Shown: positions 33,266 through 42,817, counted from the first letter of the stretch. The stretch: DNA of 64,000 bases from VXYL01 sp965116935 (GCA_965116935.1 OZ220737.1:3968001-4032000); one strand, 5' to 3'. A program made the numbers and translations. The notes: generated by a model from the sequence alone, not told the origin.

Positions 33266-33544
33266 TTAGTCGCTTTCGCGAACTGCCTCGTCGTCCTGTC
33301 CGTCGGCTCCTGCTTCCGCAACCGCTTCCGCCTCGGCGAGGATGGCCAGCACCTTGGCGTCTTCCGTCGCCTCGTTCTGCACCAGCTCTTTCTCCGAGGT
33401 GACGTTGATCGCCTCGATGGCCTTGAGGCGGTTGCTGATTTCCAGCGGAGTGGGCGTAAGACGCTCGGCGGACCCAACGGCCGCCGCAAACACCAGCCCA
33501 GCTGCCAGCGCGCCTTGCGCGAGGCCCCGTACGATGGTTTTCAC
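33266..33544 (-). CDS. Small secreted hypothetical protein
   Basis: 92 residues with a Sec signal peptide (MKTIVRGLAQGALAAGLVFA, cleavage likely after VGSA). The mature part is short, acidic and helical with many Ala and Glu. No family is recognised. It follows the LLM oxidoreductase by 33 bases on the same strand and ends 7 bases from the convergent HsaA-like gene. Confidence 0.6.
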   Translation of the reverse strand: MKTIVRGLAQGALAAGLVFAAAVGSAERLTPTPLEISNRLKAIEAINVTSEKELVQNEATEDAKVLAILAEAEAVAEAGADGQDDEAVRESD

Positions 33545-33577
33545 CGACGCACTCCTTACATGGTTACAAACACGTCG

Positions 33578-34441
33578 TTACAAACGCGATGCCACCCGAT
33601 CCCAATAGCGACGGATGGCGTCTGCATGCTCGCTCGGGCCGGCGAGGCCTTGGTTCATCGTTACCACGGCGCTGTGCGTCACGCCGAGGTCTTCGAGGGA
33701 CTTCAGCCGATCCAGTTCCTTGTCCCCGGCATCGCCAAGCGGCTGCATGCACTCCACACCAATGTCGTCCGGGTTCCGGCCCGCGCTCCTGGCCGATACT
33801 CGCATAGATTCGAGCTGTTCGCCAAGTGCCTGGTTGTAGAACGGGAACCAGCCGTCGGCGATGCGCCCGACGCGGTCGATCACCTGCGGCGCCATGCCGC
33901 CGAGCCAGACGGGGATGGAACCTCCCGGCGGCAGCGGGTTGAGGCCGGCATCGGTGACGGTGTGCCACTTGCCGTCGAAGTCGATGGTGTCGTCGGCCCA
34001 CAGGCGGCGCATGAGGTCGATCTGCTCTTCGCTGCGCACGCCGCGATCGTGGAAGTTCATGCCGAGCGCTTCGTACTCCACGGCGTTCCAGCCGGTGCCG
34101 ATGCCGAGCCGCAGCCGACCGCCGGTGAGCACATCGACGCAGGCGGCCTGTTTCGCCACTAGTGCCGTCTGGCGCTGGCCGAGGATGATGACGGCGGTGA
34201 CGAGTTCAAGCTTCTCGGTGATGCCGCCGAGATAGCCGAACAGCACGAAGGGCTCGTGGAACAGGCTCTCCGAGGTGTAGGGGCCAGACCAATCCGGCCG
34301 GTTCGCCGTGTTCGCGCCGAGCACGTGGTCGTAGGCGATGAGGTGATCGTAGCCGCACCCTTCGGCGGTGCGGGCGAAGGTGGCGACCCCATCGGGATTC
34401 GCGCCAATTTCCGTTTGCGGGAATACCACACCGAGCTTCAT
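33578..34441 (-). CDS. LLM-class flavin-dependent oxidoreductase
   Basis: A 287-residue luciferase-like monooxygenase or F420-type oxidoreductase (TIM barrel). It begins MKLGVVFPQTEIG and has GYDHLIAYDHV, GRLRLGIGTGWN and IPVWLGG, all typical of the group. The cofactor may be FMN or F420; this cannot be decided here. AGGAG precedes the ATG at 34441, and the SDR gene ends 20 bases upstream, so it probably belongs to the ugd-SDR transcript. Confidence 0.88.
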   Translation of the reverse strand: MKLGVVFPQTEIGANPDGVATFARTAEGCGYDHLIAYDHVLGANTANRPDWSGPYTSESLFHEPFVLFGYLGGITEKLELVTAVIILGQRQTALVAKQAACVDVLTGGRLRLGIGTGWNAVEYEALGMNFHDRGVRSEEQIDLMRRLWADDTIDFDGKWHTVTDAGLNPLPPGGSIPVWLGGMAPQVIDRVGRIADGWFPFYNQALGEQLESMRVSARSAGRNPDDIGVECMQPLGDAGDKELDRLKSLEDLGVTHSAVVTMNQGLAGPSEHADAIRRYWDRVASRL

Positions 34442-34461
34442 GTTCGCTCTCCTTTGCTTGG

Positions 34462-35307
34462 CTATCGTCCGGGCGGGCGATAGACGGTGATGGGTCGGTT
34501 CCGAGTCATCCAGGACGCCTGCCGTCGCCACGGCCGGCCGGCGGTGATGCCGCCATCGACCACGTGCGCTTGTCCGGTCACGAATTCGGAATCGTCGCTC
34601 GCGAGCCACAGCGCGCAGCGGGCGATGTCGTCCGGCTCGCCAACGCGATTCAGCGGTTGCTGCCCGGCCATGTCGGCGCGGAAGTTGCGTTGCGCCTCGT
34701 CGGTGAATCCGCGTCCCACCGCCAGGGGCGTGGCGATGAGTCCGGGGCAGATGCAGTTCACGCGCACCTGCCACTCGGCCATTTCCAGCGCCACCGACCG
34801 CGTCAGGGCGATGACCGCGGACTTTGCCGTGCTGTACAGGTGCGGGGCCCAGCCGGCTTCGAGACCGGCGATGGAGGCGGTGTTGATGATGGAGCCGGAG
34901 CCCTGCTTCTTCATGATCGGGGCAGCGTGCTTGATGCCGAGGAAGACGCCCTTCAGCAGCACGTCGAAGGTGATATCAAAATCCTCCACCGACGTTTCGT
35001 CGATGGGCCCGAGCGCGCCGCCGAAGCCGGCGTTGTTGAAGATGCAATCGAGCCGGCCCCAGGCGTCGGCAGTGCGCTCGATGGCGGCCTGGACATCGGC
35101 TTCAATGGTCACGTTCACCCGCTCGAAGCGTGCTCGAGGGCCGAGTTCCGCGGCGAGGGCATCCCCAGCTTCCTCATTGAGGTCGGCGATCGTGACGTTG
35201 GCGCCTTCGGCCACGAACAGCCGCGCCGTCGCCGCGCCCATGCCGCTGGCAGCGCCGGTGAGGAACGCCGCCTTGCCTTGCAGTCTTCCGCTCCCGGTGT
35301 CCGTCAT
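34462..35307 (-). CDS. SDR-family oxidoreductase
   Basis: A 281-residue classical short-chain dehydrogenase. TGAASGMGAA binds the dinucleotide, IADLNEE favours NAD, NNAGFGG is the structural motif, and the catalytic residues are Ser in NTASIAG and Tyr/Lys in LYSTAKSAV. The last 30 residues after VVDGGITAG are an extra basic tail. The ATG at 35307 overlaps the ugd stop by 4 bases and is preceded by AGGAG. Confidence 0.9.
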   Translation of the reverse strand: MTDTGSGRLQGKAAFLTGAASGMGAATARLFVAEGANVTIADLNEEAGDALAAELGPRARFERVNVTIEADVQAAIERTADAWGRLDCIFNNAGFGGALGPIDETSVEDFDITFDVLLKGVFLGIKHAAPIMKKQGSGSIINTASIAGLEAGWAPHLYSTAKSAVIALTRSVALEMAEWQVRVNCICPGLIATPLAVGRGFTDEAQRNFRADMAGQQPLNRVGEPDDIARCALWLASDDSEFVTGQAHVVDGGITAGRPWRRQASWMTRNRPITVYRPPGR

Positions 35308-36668
35308 GCAGCCTGCTCCTTGGCGCCGGCAGAGTGTGCGTACACCGGCGGGCGACCGATGGCGATGTGGTCGAAGCCAAGCGCCCGCATGGCCTCCGGC
35401 AGATAGAGATTGCGGCCATCGAAGATGGTCGGCGTCTTCAGCCGCGCCTTGATTTCGTGGAAGTCCGGGCTGTGGAACTCGTTCCACTCGGTCACGACGG
35501 CCAGGGCGTCGGCGCCGTCGAGTGCCTCCTCGCGCCGTTCCACGAGGTCGAGGTCGTCGCGCTCGCCGTACAGCAGGCGCGCTTGCCGCATGGCTTGCGG
35601 GTCGTAGGCGCGCACGCGACCGCCGGCAGCCCAGATGCCTTCCATCAACGTGCGGCTCGGGGCCTCGCGCATGTCGTCGGTGTTGGGCTTGAAGGAAAGC
35701 CCCCACAAGGCAATGGTGCGGCCGGCGAGACTGCCGCCGAAGTGCGACGAGATGCGTTCCGGCAGCAGCCGATGCTGGCGTCGGTTGACACCGTCCACTC
35801 CGCGCACGATAGCGGTGTCATAGCCGGCTTCCCGGCCCATGCCGATCAGCGCCCGCACGTCCTTGGGAAAGCACGAGCCGCCATAGCCGCAGCCGGCGTA
35901 GATGAAGTGGAAGCCGATGCGCGGGTCGGTGCCGATGCCGCGCCGCACCGCCTCTACGTCGGCGCCGAGACGGTCCGCAAGGCCGGCGAACTCGTTCATC
36001 AGGCTGATGCGCGTGGCGAGCATGACGTTGGCGGCGTATTTGGTGAGTTCCGCCGAACGCAAATCCATGTGGATGATGCGGTCGTGGTTGCGGTTGAAGG
36101 GTGCGTAGAGCCGTTCGAGGAGGTCCTTGGCGCGGTCGCCGTCTGAACCGATGACGATGCGGTCCGGCTTCATGAAGTCCGAAACCGCGCTGCCTTCCTT
36201 GAGGAATTCGGGATTGGAGGCAATGTCGAGGTCGATTTCGAGGCCGCGTTCGGCGAGCGCGTCGCGAATGGTGTCTCGCACCTGATCGGCGGCGCCCACG
36301 GGTACGGTGGACTTGCACACCACCACCTTGGCTGCGGTCATGTATTCGCCGATGGTGCGGGCCACGGCGAGGGCCTGGCTCATGTCGGCCGAGCCATCCT
36401 CTCCCGGTGGCGTGCCGACGGCGATGAAGATCACCTCGCCATGTTCGATGCCATCCGCGCCGCTGGTTGTGAAGGCAAGCCGCCCGGCGTCCACGTTCGC
36501 CCGCACGAGTTCCGCGAGGCCCGGCTCGAACATCGGCACTTCACCGCGTCGCAGCATCTCCACCTTGGCGGCGTCGATGTCCACGCAAACCACGTCGTTG
36601 CCGCGCTCGGCAAAGCAGGTGCCGGTGACGAGGCCCACATAGGCCGCGCCGAAGATGGTGACTCGCAT
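35304..36668 (-). CDS. ugd: UDP-glucose 6-dehydrogenase
   Basis: A 454-residue enzyme oxidising UDP-glucose to UDP-glucuronate for surface polysaccharides. The NAD-binding start is MRVTIFGAAYVGLVTGTCFA, with GAAYVG where GxGYVG is usual. CKSTVPVG, NPEFLKEG and the catalytic Cys in GCGYGGSCFPKD are present, followed by a C-terminal UDP-sugar domain (WGLSFKPNTDDMREAPS). The ATG at 36668 matches the family start. It is first in a three-gene run with the SDR and LLM genes. Confidence 0.95.
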   Translation of the reverse strand: MRVTIFGAAYVGLVTGTCFAERGNDVVCVDIDAAKVEMLRRGEVPMFEPGLAELVRANVDAGRLAFTTSGADGIEHGEVIFIAVGTPPGEDGSADMSQALAVARTIGEYMTAAKVVVCKSTVPVGAADQVRDTIRDALAERGLEIDLDIASNPEFLKEGSAVSDFMKPDRIVIGSDGDRAKDLLERLYAPFNRNHDRIIHMDLRSAELTKYAANVMLATRISLMNEFAGLADRLGADVEAVRRGIGTDPRIGFHFIYAGCGYGGSCFPKDVRALIGMGREAGYDTAIVRGVDGVNRRQHRLLPERISSHFGGSLAGRTIALWGLSFKPNTDDMREAPSRTLMEGIWAAGGRVRAYDPQAMRQARLLYGERDDLDLVERREEALDGADALAVVTEWNEFHSPDFHEIKARLKTPTIFDGRNLYLPEAMRALGFDHIAIGRPPVYAHSAGAKEQAA

Positions 36669-36833
36669 GGACTCGAAGCCAAGGCGCAATGCTGACGGCG
36701 GGGCATTCTAACCGCAGCCGCCGAGTCGGCTCTCCCCGTCGGTGCGAGCTCAAGAAGAGCGCGCCTTTGCAGCCGGAGCCTTTGCCGTTAGGCTGCCTCC
36801 GCTTGGGGCAAGCCTGCTGGGGACGGGGAACGC

Positions 36834-38186
36834 TTGGCCGACTACGACTTTGATCTCTTCGTCATCGGCGCTGGCTCCGGCGGCGTGCGCGCCGCCCGCA
36901 TGTCGGCTGCGTACGGTGCCCGCGTCGCCATCGCCGAGGAGCGCTATCTCGGCGGCACCTGTGTCAATGTCGGCTGCGTGCCGAAGAAGCTGTTCGTCTA
37001 TGGGGCGCACTTTGCCGAGGACTTCGAGGACGCGGCCGGCTTCGGCTGGAACGGCGGCGCGCCGACATTCGACTGGCCCGTGCTGCGCGACAACAAGACC
37101 CGCGAGATCGAGCGGCTGAACGGCATTTACCGCAACCTCCTGACCGGGCCGGGCGTTGAAGTGATTGAGGCGCGGGCGCGGCTGACGGGGCCTCATACCA
37201 TCGACGTGGACGGCCGGGAGGTGAGCGCAGAACGCATTCTCGTCGCCACCGGAAGCTGGCCCGTGCTGCCGCCGTTTCCGGGGGTCGAGCATGCCATCAC
37301 GTCCAACGAGGCGTTCTATCTCGACGAGTTTCCCGAGCGGGTGTTGGTCGTCGGCGGAGGCTACATCGCGGTGGAGTTCGCCGGCATCTTTCAGGGGCTC
37401 GGCGCGGAGGCGCGACTTTCCTACAGGGGCGAGCTGTTCCTGCGCGGCTTCGACGAAGGCATCCGCCGGTTCGTGCTCGACGAAATCCGCGCCAAGGGCG
37501 TGGACGTGTCGCTGAACTCGCACGTCGCTCGCGTGGACCGCTACGGTGATGAGTTCCTGACCACCTTTGAAGACGGCTCCACGCACACTTCGGACTTCGT
37601 CCTGGTTGCCACCGGACGCGCCCCCAACACCGCCGGACTCGGCCTCGAGGCGGCCGGCGTACAGCTTGCCAAGTCCGGCGCAATTCCGGTGGACGACGAG
37701 TACCGCACCAACATCCCCCACATCCACGCCATTGGCGACGTGATCGATCGCATGCAACTGACGCCGGTTGCCATCGCCGAGGGCATGTGCATCGCCGGCA
37801 ACCTCTACAACGGCGAGTCGCGCCGGGTGGACTACGCCAACGTGCCTACTGCCATCTTCTGTCAGCCCAACATCGGCACGGTGGGGCCGACGGAGGAGGA
37901 GGCTAAGCAGCGCTATCCGGGGCTTCAGGTGTTCGAGTCGAGCTTCCGACCCATGAAGCACACGCTTTCCGGGCGCGCCGAACGCACCATGATGAAGCTC
38001 TTGGTGGACGGCGACAGCGACGCGGTCGTGGCAGCGCACATGTGCGGGCCGGACGCCGGCGAGATCGTCCAGGGCCTTGCCGTCGCGATCGTCGCCGGCG
38101 CCACCAAGACGCAGTTCGATGCCACGGTGGGGATTCACCCGACGGCAGCCGAAGAGTTCGTGACCATGCGGGAGGCGGTGCGATGA
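36834..38186 (+). CDS. gor: Glutathione-disulfide reductase
   Basis: A 450-residue flavoprotein regenerating glutathione with NADPH. FAD binds through FVIGAGSGGVRAAR, and the redox disulfide is GGTCVNVGCVPKK. NADPH binds via VVGGGYIAVEFAG, with Arg residues after the second strand (LSYRGELFLRGFD) that favour NADPH. The C-terminal HPTAAEEFVTM holds the active-site His-Glu pair. The start is TTG 36834 behind GGACGGGGA. Its stop overlaps the phosphatase gene by ATGA. Confidence 0.93.
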   Translation: MADYDFDLFVIGAGSGGVRAARMSAAYGARVAIAEERYLGGTCVNVGCVPKKLFVYGAHFAEDFEDAAGFGWNGGAPTFDWPVLRDNKTREIERLNGIYRNLLTGPGVEVIEARARLTGPHTIDVDGREVSAERILVATGSWPVLPPFPGVEHAITSNEAFYLDEFPERVLVVGGGYIAVEFAGIFQGLGAEARLSYRGELFLRGFDEGIRRFVLDEIRAKGVDVSLNSHVARVDRYGDEFLTTFEDGSTHTSDFVLVATGRAPNTAGLGLEAAGVQLAKSGAIPVDDEYRTNIPHIHAIGDVIDRMQLTPVAIAEGMCIAGNLYNGESRRVDYANVPTAIFCQPNIGTVGPTEEEAKQRYPGLQVFESSFRPMKHTLSGRAERTMMKLLVDGDSDAVVAAHMCGPDAGEIVQGLAVAIVAGATKTQFDATVGIHPTAAEEFVTMREAVR

Positions 38187-39607
38187 TGCGGATTCGATCC
38201 TTGCGGCCCGGTCACGTGGCAGCGGCCTTGCTGTCGGCCGGGCTTGTGTCGGCAACCGACGCTGCCCCGCGCAACGTCATCCTCTTCGTCGGCGACGGCA
38301 TGGGCGTCTCCACCGTTACCGCGGCGCGCATTCTGGAAGGCCAGATGCACGGCAATCCCGGAGAGGAAAACGCGCTTTCCTTTGAGGAGTTTCCGGCCCT
38401 TGCGCTGGTGAAGACCTACACGACGGACATGCAGGTTCCCGATTCCGCCGGCACCATGACCGCGCTCGTTACCGGCGTGAAGACCCGGTCTGGCGTCATC
38501 TCCATCGGCCCCGAACCCGATCGGGGCGACTGTGAGGCGAGCAAGGCACACACGTTGGAGACGCTGCTGGAAGTGGCCGAGCAGGCGGGCTATCGCACCG
38601 GCATCGTCACCACCACCAGCATCACTCACGCGACACCGGCCGCCACCTATGCCCATGCCGCAGACCGCAACTGGGAACGACGCGGCGCCATCCCGGAGGA
38701 AAGCCGAGACGCCTGTGCGGACATCGCCCAGCAGTTCGTTGCATTTGACTACGGCGACGGCATTGACGTGGCCTTCGGCGGCGGCAGGGAGATGTTTCTG
38801 CCCGCAACGGAAGCGGACCCGGAGGACGACGGCGCCACCGGTGCCCGCGAGGACGGGCGCAACCTCGTTGAGGAATGGCTTGCCTCAGGCGAGGGGCGAG
38901 CCTTTGCGCACGACCAGGCCGGATTCGAGGCGCTTCCACCCGAAGCCCAGGTGCTGGCGCTGTTCGAGCCCTCACACATGGAGTTCGAGGCCGACCGCGC
39001 GGAGGATGCCGGCGGCGAACCGTCGCTGGCGGAAATGACCGCGGACGCCATCGACCGGCTCGCGAACGACCGCGGCTATTTTCTGATGGTGGAAGCGGGG
39101 CGCATCGACCACGCCCACCACTTCGGCAACGCCCGCCGCGCCCTCGTGGACACGATCGCCCTTGCCGACGCGGTGGCTGTGGCGGCAGAGCGTACCGACT
39201 CCGCCGACACCCTCATCGTCGTCACGGCCGACCACAGCCACACCCTCACCATCGCTGGCTATCCCGTGCGCGGCAATCCGATTCTCGACTATGTGCGGGA
39301 TGCTGCCGGCGAACCCCAGCGGGATGCGAAGGGGCAGGCGTACACGACGCTCGGCTATGCCAACGGCCCTGGTGCATTGGTGGATCGAGACGCCGAGGAC
39401 GCGATAGCGGAGCCCACCGACGGCGACTATCAGCAGACGGCAACCCATGCGATGTACGTTGAAACCCATGCAGGCGAGGACGTCCCGGCCTATGCGCGGG
39501 GGCCGCACGCCGGCGAGATCACGGGCGTGATGGAGCAGAACGAGCTCCATGGCGTGATGCTCCGAGCGCTCTTCGGCGCGGAATCGACCACTGGGGAGAC
39601 CCGTTGA
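38183..39607 (+). CDS. phoA: Alkaline phosphatase
   Basis: A 474-residue periplasmic phosphomonoesterase. It has a signal-like N terminus (HVAAALLSAGLVSATDAAP), the metal-binding NVILFVGDGMG, the catalytic Ser in VPDSAGTMTAL, EAGRIDHAHHFGN, and VVTADHSHTLT with metal ligands. It overlaps gor by 4 bases and the symporter gene by 1, so all three are co-translated. No Pho-box search was possible here. Confidence 0.9.
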   Translation: MMRIRSLRPGHVAAALLSAGLVSATDAAPRNVILFVGDGMGVSTVTAARILEGQMHGNPGEENALSFEEFPALALVKTYTTDMQVPDSAGTMTALVTGVKTRSGVISIGPEPDRGDCEASKAHTLETLLEVAEQAGYRTGIVTTTSITHATPAATYAHAADRNWERRGAIPEESRDACADIAQQFVAFDYGDGIDVAFGGGREMFLPATEADPEDDGATGAREDGRNLVEEWLASGEGRAFAHDQAGFEALPPEAQVLALFEPSHMEFEADRAEDAGGEPSLAEMTADAIDRLANDRGYFLMVEAGRIDHAHHFGNARRALVDTIALADAVAVAAERTDSADTLIVVTADHSHTLTIAGYPVRGNPILDYVRDAAGEPQRDAKGQAYTTLGYANGPGALVDRDAEDAIAEPTDGDYQQTATHAMYVETHAGEDVPAYARGPHAGEITGVMEQNELHGVMLRALFGAESTTGETR

Positions 39608-41292
39608 TGGATGCACTGAGCGGCTTTCTCAGCACGCTGGACGGAATCCTCGGCAGTTCGCCTTGGTTCCCCTTCGTGCTGCTCGGCGTGGGCCTCCTGT
39701 TCACGGTCTATCTTGGCCTGCCGCAGGTGCGCTTCTTTCGCCACGCATGGCGCGTGCTGCTCGGCCGCGAGACCCGCTCCGACGCCCCCGGCGACACCAG
39801 CCACCTGCAAGCGCTCTCAACCGCGCTTTCCGGCACCGTCGGCACCGGCAACATTGGCGGGGTGGCGTTGGCGCTCCACCTCGGCGGCCCTGCTGCGCTC
39901 TTCTGGATGTGGACGACGGCCTTCCTCGGCATGGCGACCAAGTTCGTCGAGGTGACGATTTCCCACAAGTACCGCATCACCGACGACCGCGGGCAGATCG
40001 CTGGTGGTCCCATGTACTACATGGAGCGGGGCTTGGGGGCTCGCTTCGGCGAACGCTGGAAATGGGCCGCCAAGGGCATGGCGGTGCTGTTCGCCGTGGC
40101 GACGGTGTTCAGCACCTTGGGCTCCGGCAACATGCCGCAGAGCAACAACATGGCGTCCGGGCTTGAAACGTCGTTCGGCATCCCGCCGTGGGTGAGTGGC
40201 GGGGCGCTGGCGATCTTGCTGGGCCTCGTCATCATCGGCGGCATTCGCCGCATCGCGACGGTGGCGACGGCCATCGTGCCGACGATGGGCGTCATCTATG
40301 CGCTCGGCGCGACGGCGGTGATCGTCAGCAACGCCGACGCCATCATTCCGTCCTTCGCGGCCGTCTTCAGCAACGCTTTCAGCGGCAGCGCGGCGGCGGG
40401 TGGGTTTCTCGGCGCGTCGTTCGCCTATGCCTTCACCAAGGGAGTCAACCGGGGGCTGTTCTCGAACGAGGCCGGGCAGGGCTCCGCGCCCATTGCCCAC
40501 GCCTCGGCGAAGACCGACGAGCCGGTTTCGGAGGGCATGGTGTCCCTGCTCGAACCGTTCCTCGACACCTTGGTGATTTGCACGCTGACGGGTCTCGTGA
40601 TTCTCGCGAGCGGGGTTTGGCAGGAGAAGTTCGACACCGAGTTCGCTTCCTTCGACACGCAGTTTGTGGCGGGTGCCTGGTCGGACCAGGACGCGGAGCA
40701 CGTCGATGCGCTGTATCGGCACCTCGGCGGCGGCGAAGGGAGCGCGGTGACGCCAGCTTCCGGCACGTTTGCGGTGGTCGATGGGCGCCTGGCGGAGGTT
40801 GGCGTCGTGACCGTGCTGCACAACCGCTCGGTCGCCGAGGACGTGCGCTTCCATCAGGACGGCGTGCCCTACACGGGGGAAATCCGCCTCGTCGATGGCG
40901 AACTCGCGACCGACGTTTCGGTGCAGGGCAGGTCGCTCCTGCACTCGGTGCCGCTGACGGCGGAGGCGTTCAAGCGCTCCTTCATCGGCGACTACGGCCA
41001 ATACGCGGTCACCGTGGGCCTGATGCTGTTCGCCTTCTCCACCGCCATCGCCTGGTCCTACTACGGCGACCGTTCGATGACATACCTGTTCGGCACCGCC
41101 TCGGTGCTGCCGTATCGCGTGTTCTACGTGCTCGCCTTCTTCCTCGCCACCATCATGGACACTTCGCTGGTGTGGCTGATCTCCGCCGTCACCTTGGTAC
41201 TGATGGCGCTGCCGAACCTCGTCGGCATCGTCCTCTTTGCCCCGGAGATCAGGCGCGAAGTGGCGGCCTATCGCGAGCGGCGGGGGCTCTGA
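39607..41292 (+). CDS. Alanine/glycine:cation symporter (AGCS family)
   Basis: A 561-residue sodium:amino-acid symporter with about ten membrane helices and the AGCS signature GTVGTGNIGGVALAL near residue 82, then GGPMYYMERGLG and FSNEAGQGSAPIAHA. Usual members have about 450-500 residues. Here about 115 soluble residues (roughly 340-457) are inserted between LTGLVILASGVW and the late helices (LMLFAFSTAIAWSYYG). ATG 39607 shares its A with the phoA stop. Confidence 0.9.
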   Translation: MDALSGFLSTLDGILGSSPWFPFVLLGVGLLFTVYLGLPQVRFFRHAWRVLLGRETRSDAPGDTSHLQALSTALSGTVGTGNIGGVALALHLGGPAALFWMWTTAFLGMATKFVEVTISHKYRITDDRGQIAGGPMYYMERGLGARFGERWKWAAKGMAVLFAVATVFSTLGSGNMPQSNNMASGLETSFGIPPWVSGGALAILLGLVIIGGIRRIATVATAIVPTMGVIYALGATAVIVSNADAIIPSFAAVFSNAFSGSAAAGGFLGASFAYAFTKGVNRGLFSNEAGQGSAPIAHASAKTDEPVSEGMVSLLEPFLDTLVICTLTGLVILASGVWQEKFDTEFASFDTQFVAGAWSDQDAEHVDALYRHLGGGEGSAVTPASGTFAVVDGRLAEVGVVTVLHNRSVAEDVRFHQDGVPYTGEIRLVDGELATDVSVQGRSLLHSVPLTAEAFKRSFIGDYGQYAVTVGLMLFAFSTAIAWSYYGDRSMTYLFGTASVLPYRVFYVLAFFLATIMDTSLVWLISAVTLVLMALPNLVGIVLFAPEIRREVAAYRERRGL

Positions 41293-41355
41293 CTCTCTCC
41301 TATACCGTTCGGACAAGGGCTCGGGCCGGTCGGCACGTGTCGGGGACGGTTCGTG

Positions 41356-41783
41356 TCAACGGAGATACGAGACGTTCAGTTGGGGGAACCGTTCGAAGTC
41401 GTGGTCGTTGGTCAGAATCGACGGTATCCCGTGTTGGCCGCAAAGTGCCGCGATCTGGGCATCGAAAACCAGATTTCCGCGGGCATCCGATTCGCGGATC
41501 ACAGCACCGAGGCGGTCCAGGAACCCGGCCTCCGCACAGACGACCTCACAAGTCGGCGAAGCGAGCAACTCGTCGATGAAGCCCAGAGCTTCGGTCACTG
41601 TAGAGGGGGGATTGAAGACCCTCGGATGGGTCACGACGCGAAGAAACTCCGTGACACAGAAGACTGGCAAGGCCCAGCGTTCGTCTCCCTCGGCCAACGC
41701 GGTGAGGCGGTCCGCCGCACTGGCTGCGGGTCCATCTCGGCTCGATGCGCGTAAACGAGGGCGTTGGTGTCAACCGCAATCAT
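41356..41783 (-). pseudogene. vapC: VapC-type PIN-domain toxin, frameshifted
   Basis: ATG 41783 opens MIAVDTNALVYAHRAEMDP, the PIN N terminus with the first acidic residue (D5). The frame is lost near 41726 and continues in another (AADRLTALAEGDERW from about 41718, then FCVTEFLRVVTHPRVF and the acidic SILTNDHDF) to 41356. One missing base near 41726 explains the break. PIN toxins cut RNA. The start overlaps vapB by ATGA. Confidence 0.85.
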
Positions 41784-42013
41784 CGGCGGTCGATCACATC
41801 GTATAGAGCGTCCCGGTCAGTGATGTCGACGTTCGGCGCCCGCGTTCCTTGCACGGTCAGCAGCCGCAAGCGAAACCGCCGTTTCGGTTGGGGAGCGAGC
41901 TTGGCGCGCAAGGCGTCCTCGACGAACCGGGTGAGCGTGACCCCATTGCGTGTTGCCGACTGCTTGCAGCGCCGCAATACCTCGTCATTGAGATTGAGAG
42001 TCGTTTTCATCAT
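41780..42013 (-). CDS. vapB: VapB-type antitoxin
   Basis: A 77-residue antitoxin with a ribbon-helix-helix N terminus (KTTLNLNDEVLRRCKQSA, then GVTLTRFVEDALR). The basic, extended C-terminal tail would wrap the toxin. Two adjacent ATG codons (42013, 42010) are possible starts. It is coupled by ATGA to vapC, whose frame is broken, so the antitoxin may now act without its toxin. Confidence 0.85.
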   Translation of the reverse strand: MMKTTLNLNDEVLRRCKQSATRNGVTLTRFVEDALRAKLAPQPKRRFRLRLLTVQGTRAPNVDITDRDALYDVIDRR

Positions 42014-42127
42014 TCCCGCCGCTGGATTTGCCGCTGCATCTTATGGCAAGACCATATCAATCATGCCTTACATAGGGCAACCGGGCCTCGCCAATCTCTC
42101 TACCCACTGGCCACGACGAGGGCTCTT

Positions 42128-42817
42128 CTAATCCCCACCCCAATGCCATGCCGCAAGATCGCTGAGGGCGGTTTGGGCGAGCAGATACCCGTCGTTCTCC
42201 TCCCGCGCGGCCCTTTGTACGGCAGCTAGGGTACGGCTGGTGCCCGTTGCCGGCGGGCGCTGGATGCGCAGGTGCCCGCGCATGTGGTCCAGCGCGTTGC
42301 GCAGGTTGCCCGGAGTGGGTGGCCTCCGTAACCAAAGGGTGAGTTCAAGGCCGATGGCGTCGAACCCGTCGCGGCCGCGCAGCCGGCTCACCCGCCGTCC
42401 GAACTCGCGATAGGCACCTTGGTCGCGGGCCAAGAGCGAATACTTGTGATGCGCCCAGAGCTCGTGGGTGGATCGGGGCAGACGGATGCGCCCCGGCTCT
42501 TTGCCGGCGTACTTCTCGGCGAGCAGCGCGAATTGCTCGCCCGGTGGGTCGATGAGTGTCTCCGGCCAACGTCCCTTGGCCTTGCGAAGCCGCACGGGCG
42601 TGCGGTCTTGGTAGCCGCGAAAGGCCATTTCCGCCGCCAGCGTGCGGTGCCGCTGGCCGAGCGCCCAGCCGAGACCGGTCCATCGAAGGGTCTCGGGATG
42701 GCGACCGTAGCCCGCCAACCCCTTGCTCAGCACGGCGACCACGCCATGCAGTTCGCGATGTTCGCCGAGGAGGCTTTGGCGGTTCAGATAGCCGGGATGG
42801 ATGTCCCAGATGCGCAC
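42128..42817 (-). CDS. Pyrimidine-dimer glycosylase-like / DUF1722 fusion protein
   Basis: 229 residues with a GTG start. Residues 1-75 match the Pyr_excise family (MRIWDIHPGYLNRQSLLGEH, ELHGVVAVL, RHPETLRW), related to T4 endonuclease V, which cuts at UV photoproducts. Residues 105-140 (STHELWAHHKYSLLARD, YREFGRR) look like DUF1722, the YbgA domain encoded beside photolyase in E. coli. The combination suggests UV-damage repair. The nitroreductase gene ends 16 bases upstream on the same strand. Confidence 0.72.
   Translation of the reverse strand: MRIWDIHPGYLNRQSLLGEHRELHGVVAVLSKGLAGYGRHPETLRWTGLGWALGQRHRTLAAEMAFRGYQDRTPVRLRKAKGRWPETLIDPPGEQFALLAEKYAGKEPGRIRLPRSTHELWAHHKYSLLARDQGAYREFGRRVSRLRGRDGFDAIGLELTLWLRRPPTPGNLRNALDHMRGHLRIQRPPATGTSRTLAAVQRAAREENDGYLLAQTALSDLAAWHWGGD

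Noticed and set aside
3306..42378. Depletion of GCGGCCGC as proof of a NotI specificity
   Set aside because: At least five sites occur in 64 kb, near what base composition predicts, so there is no avoidance signal.
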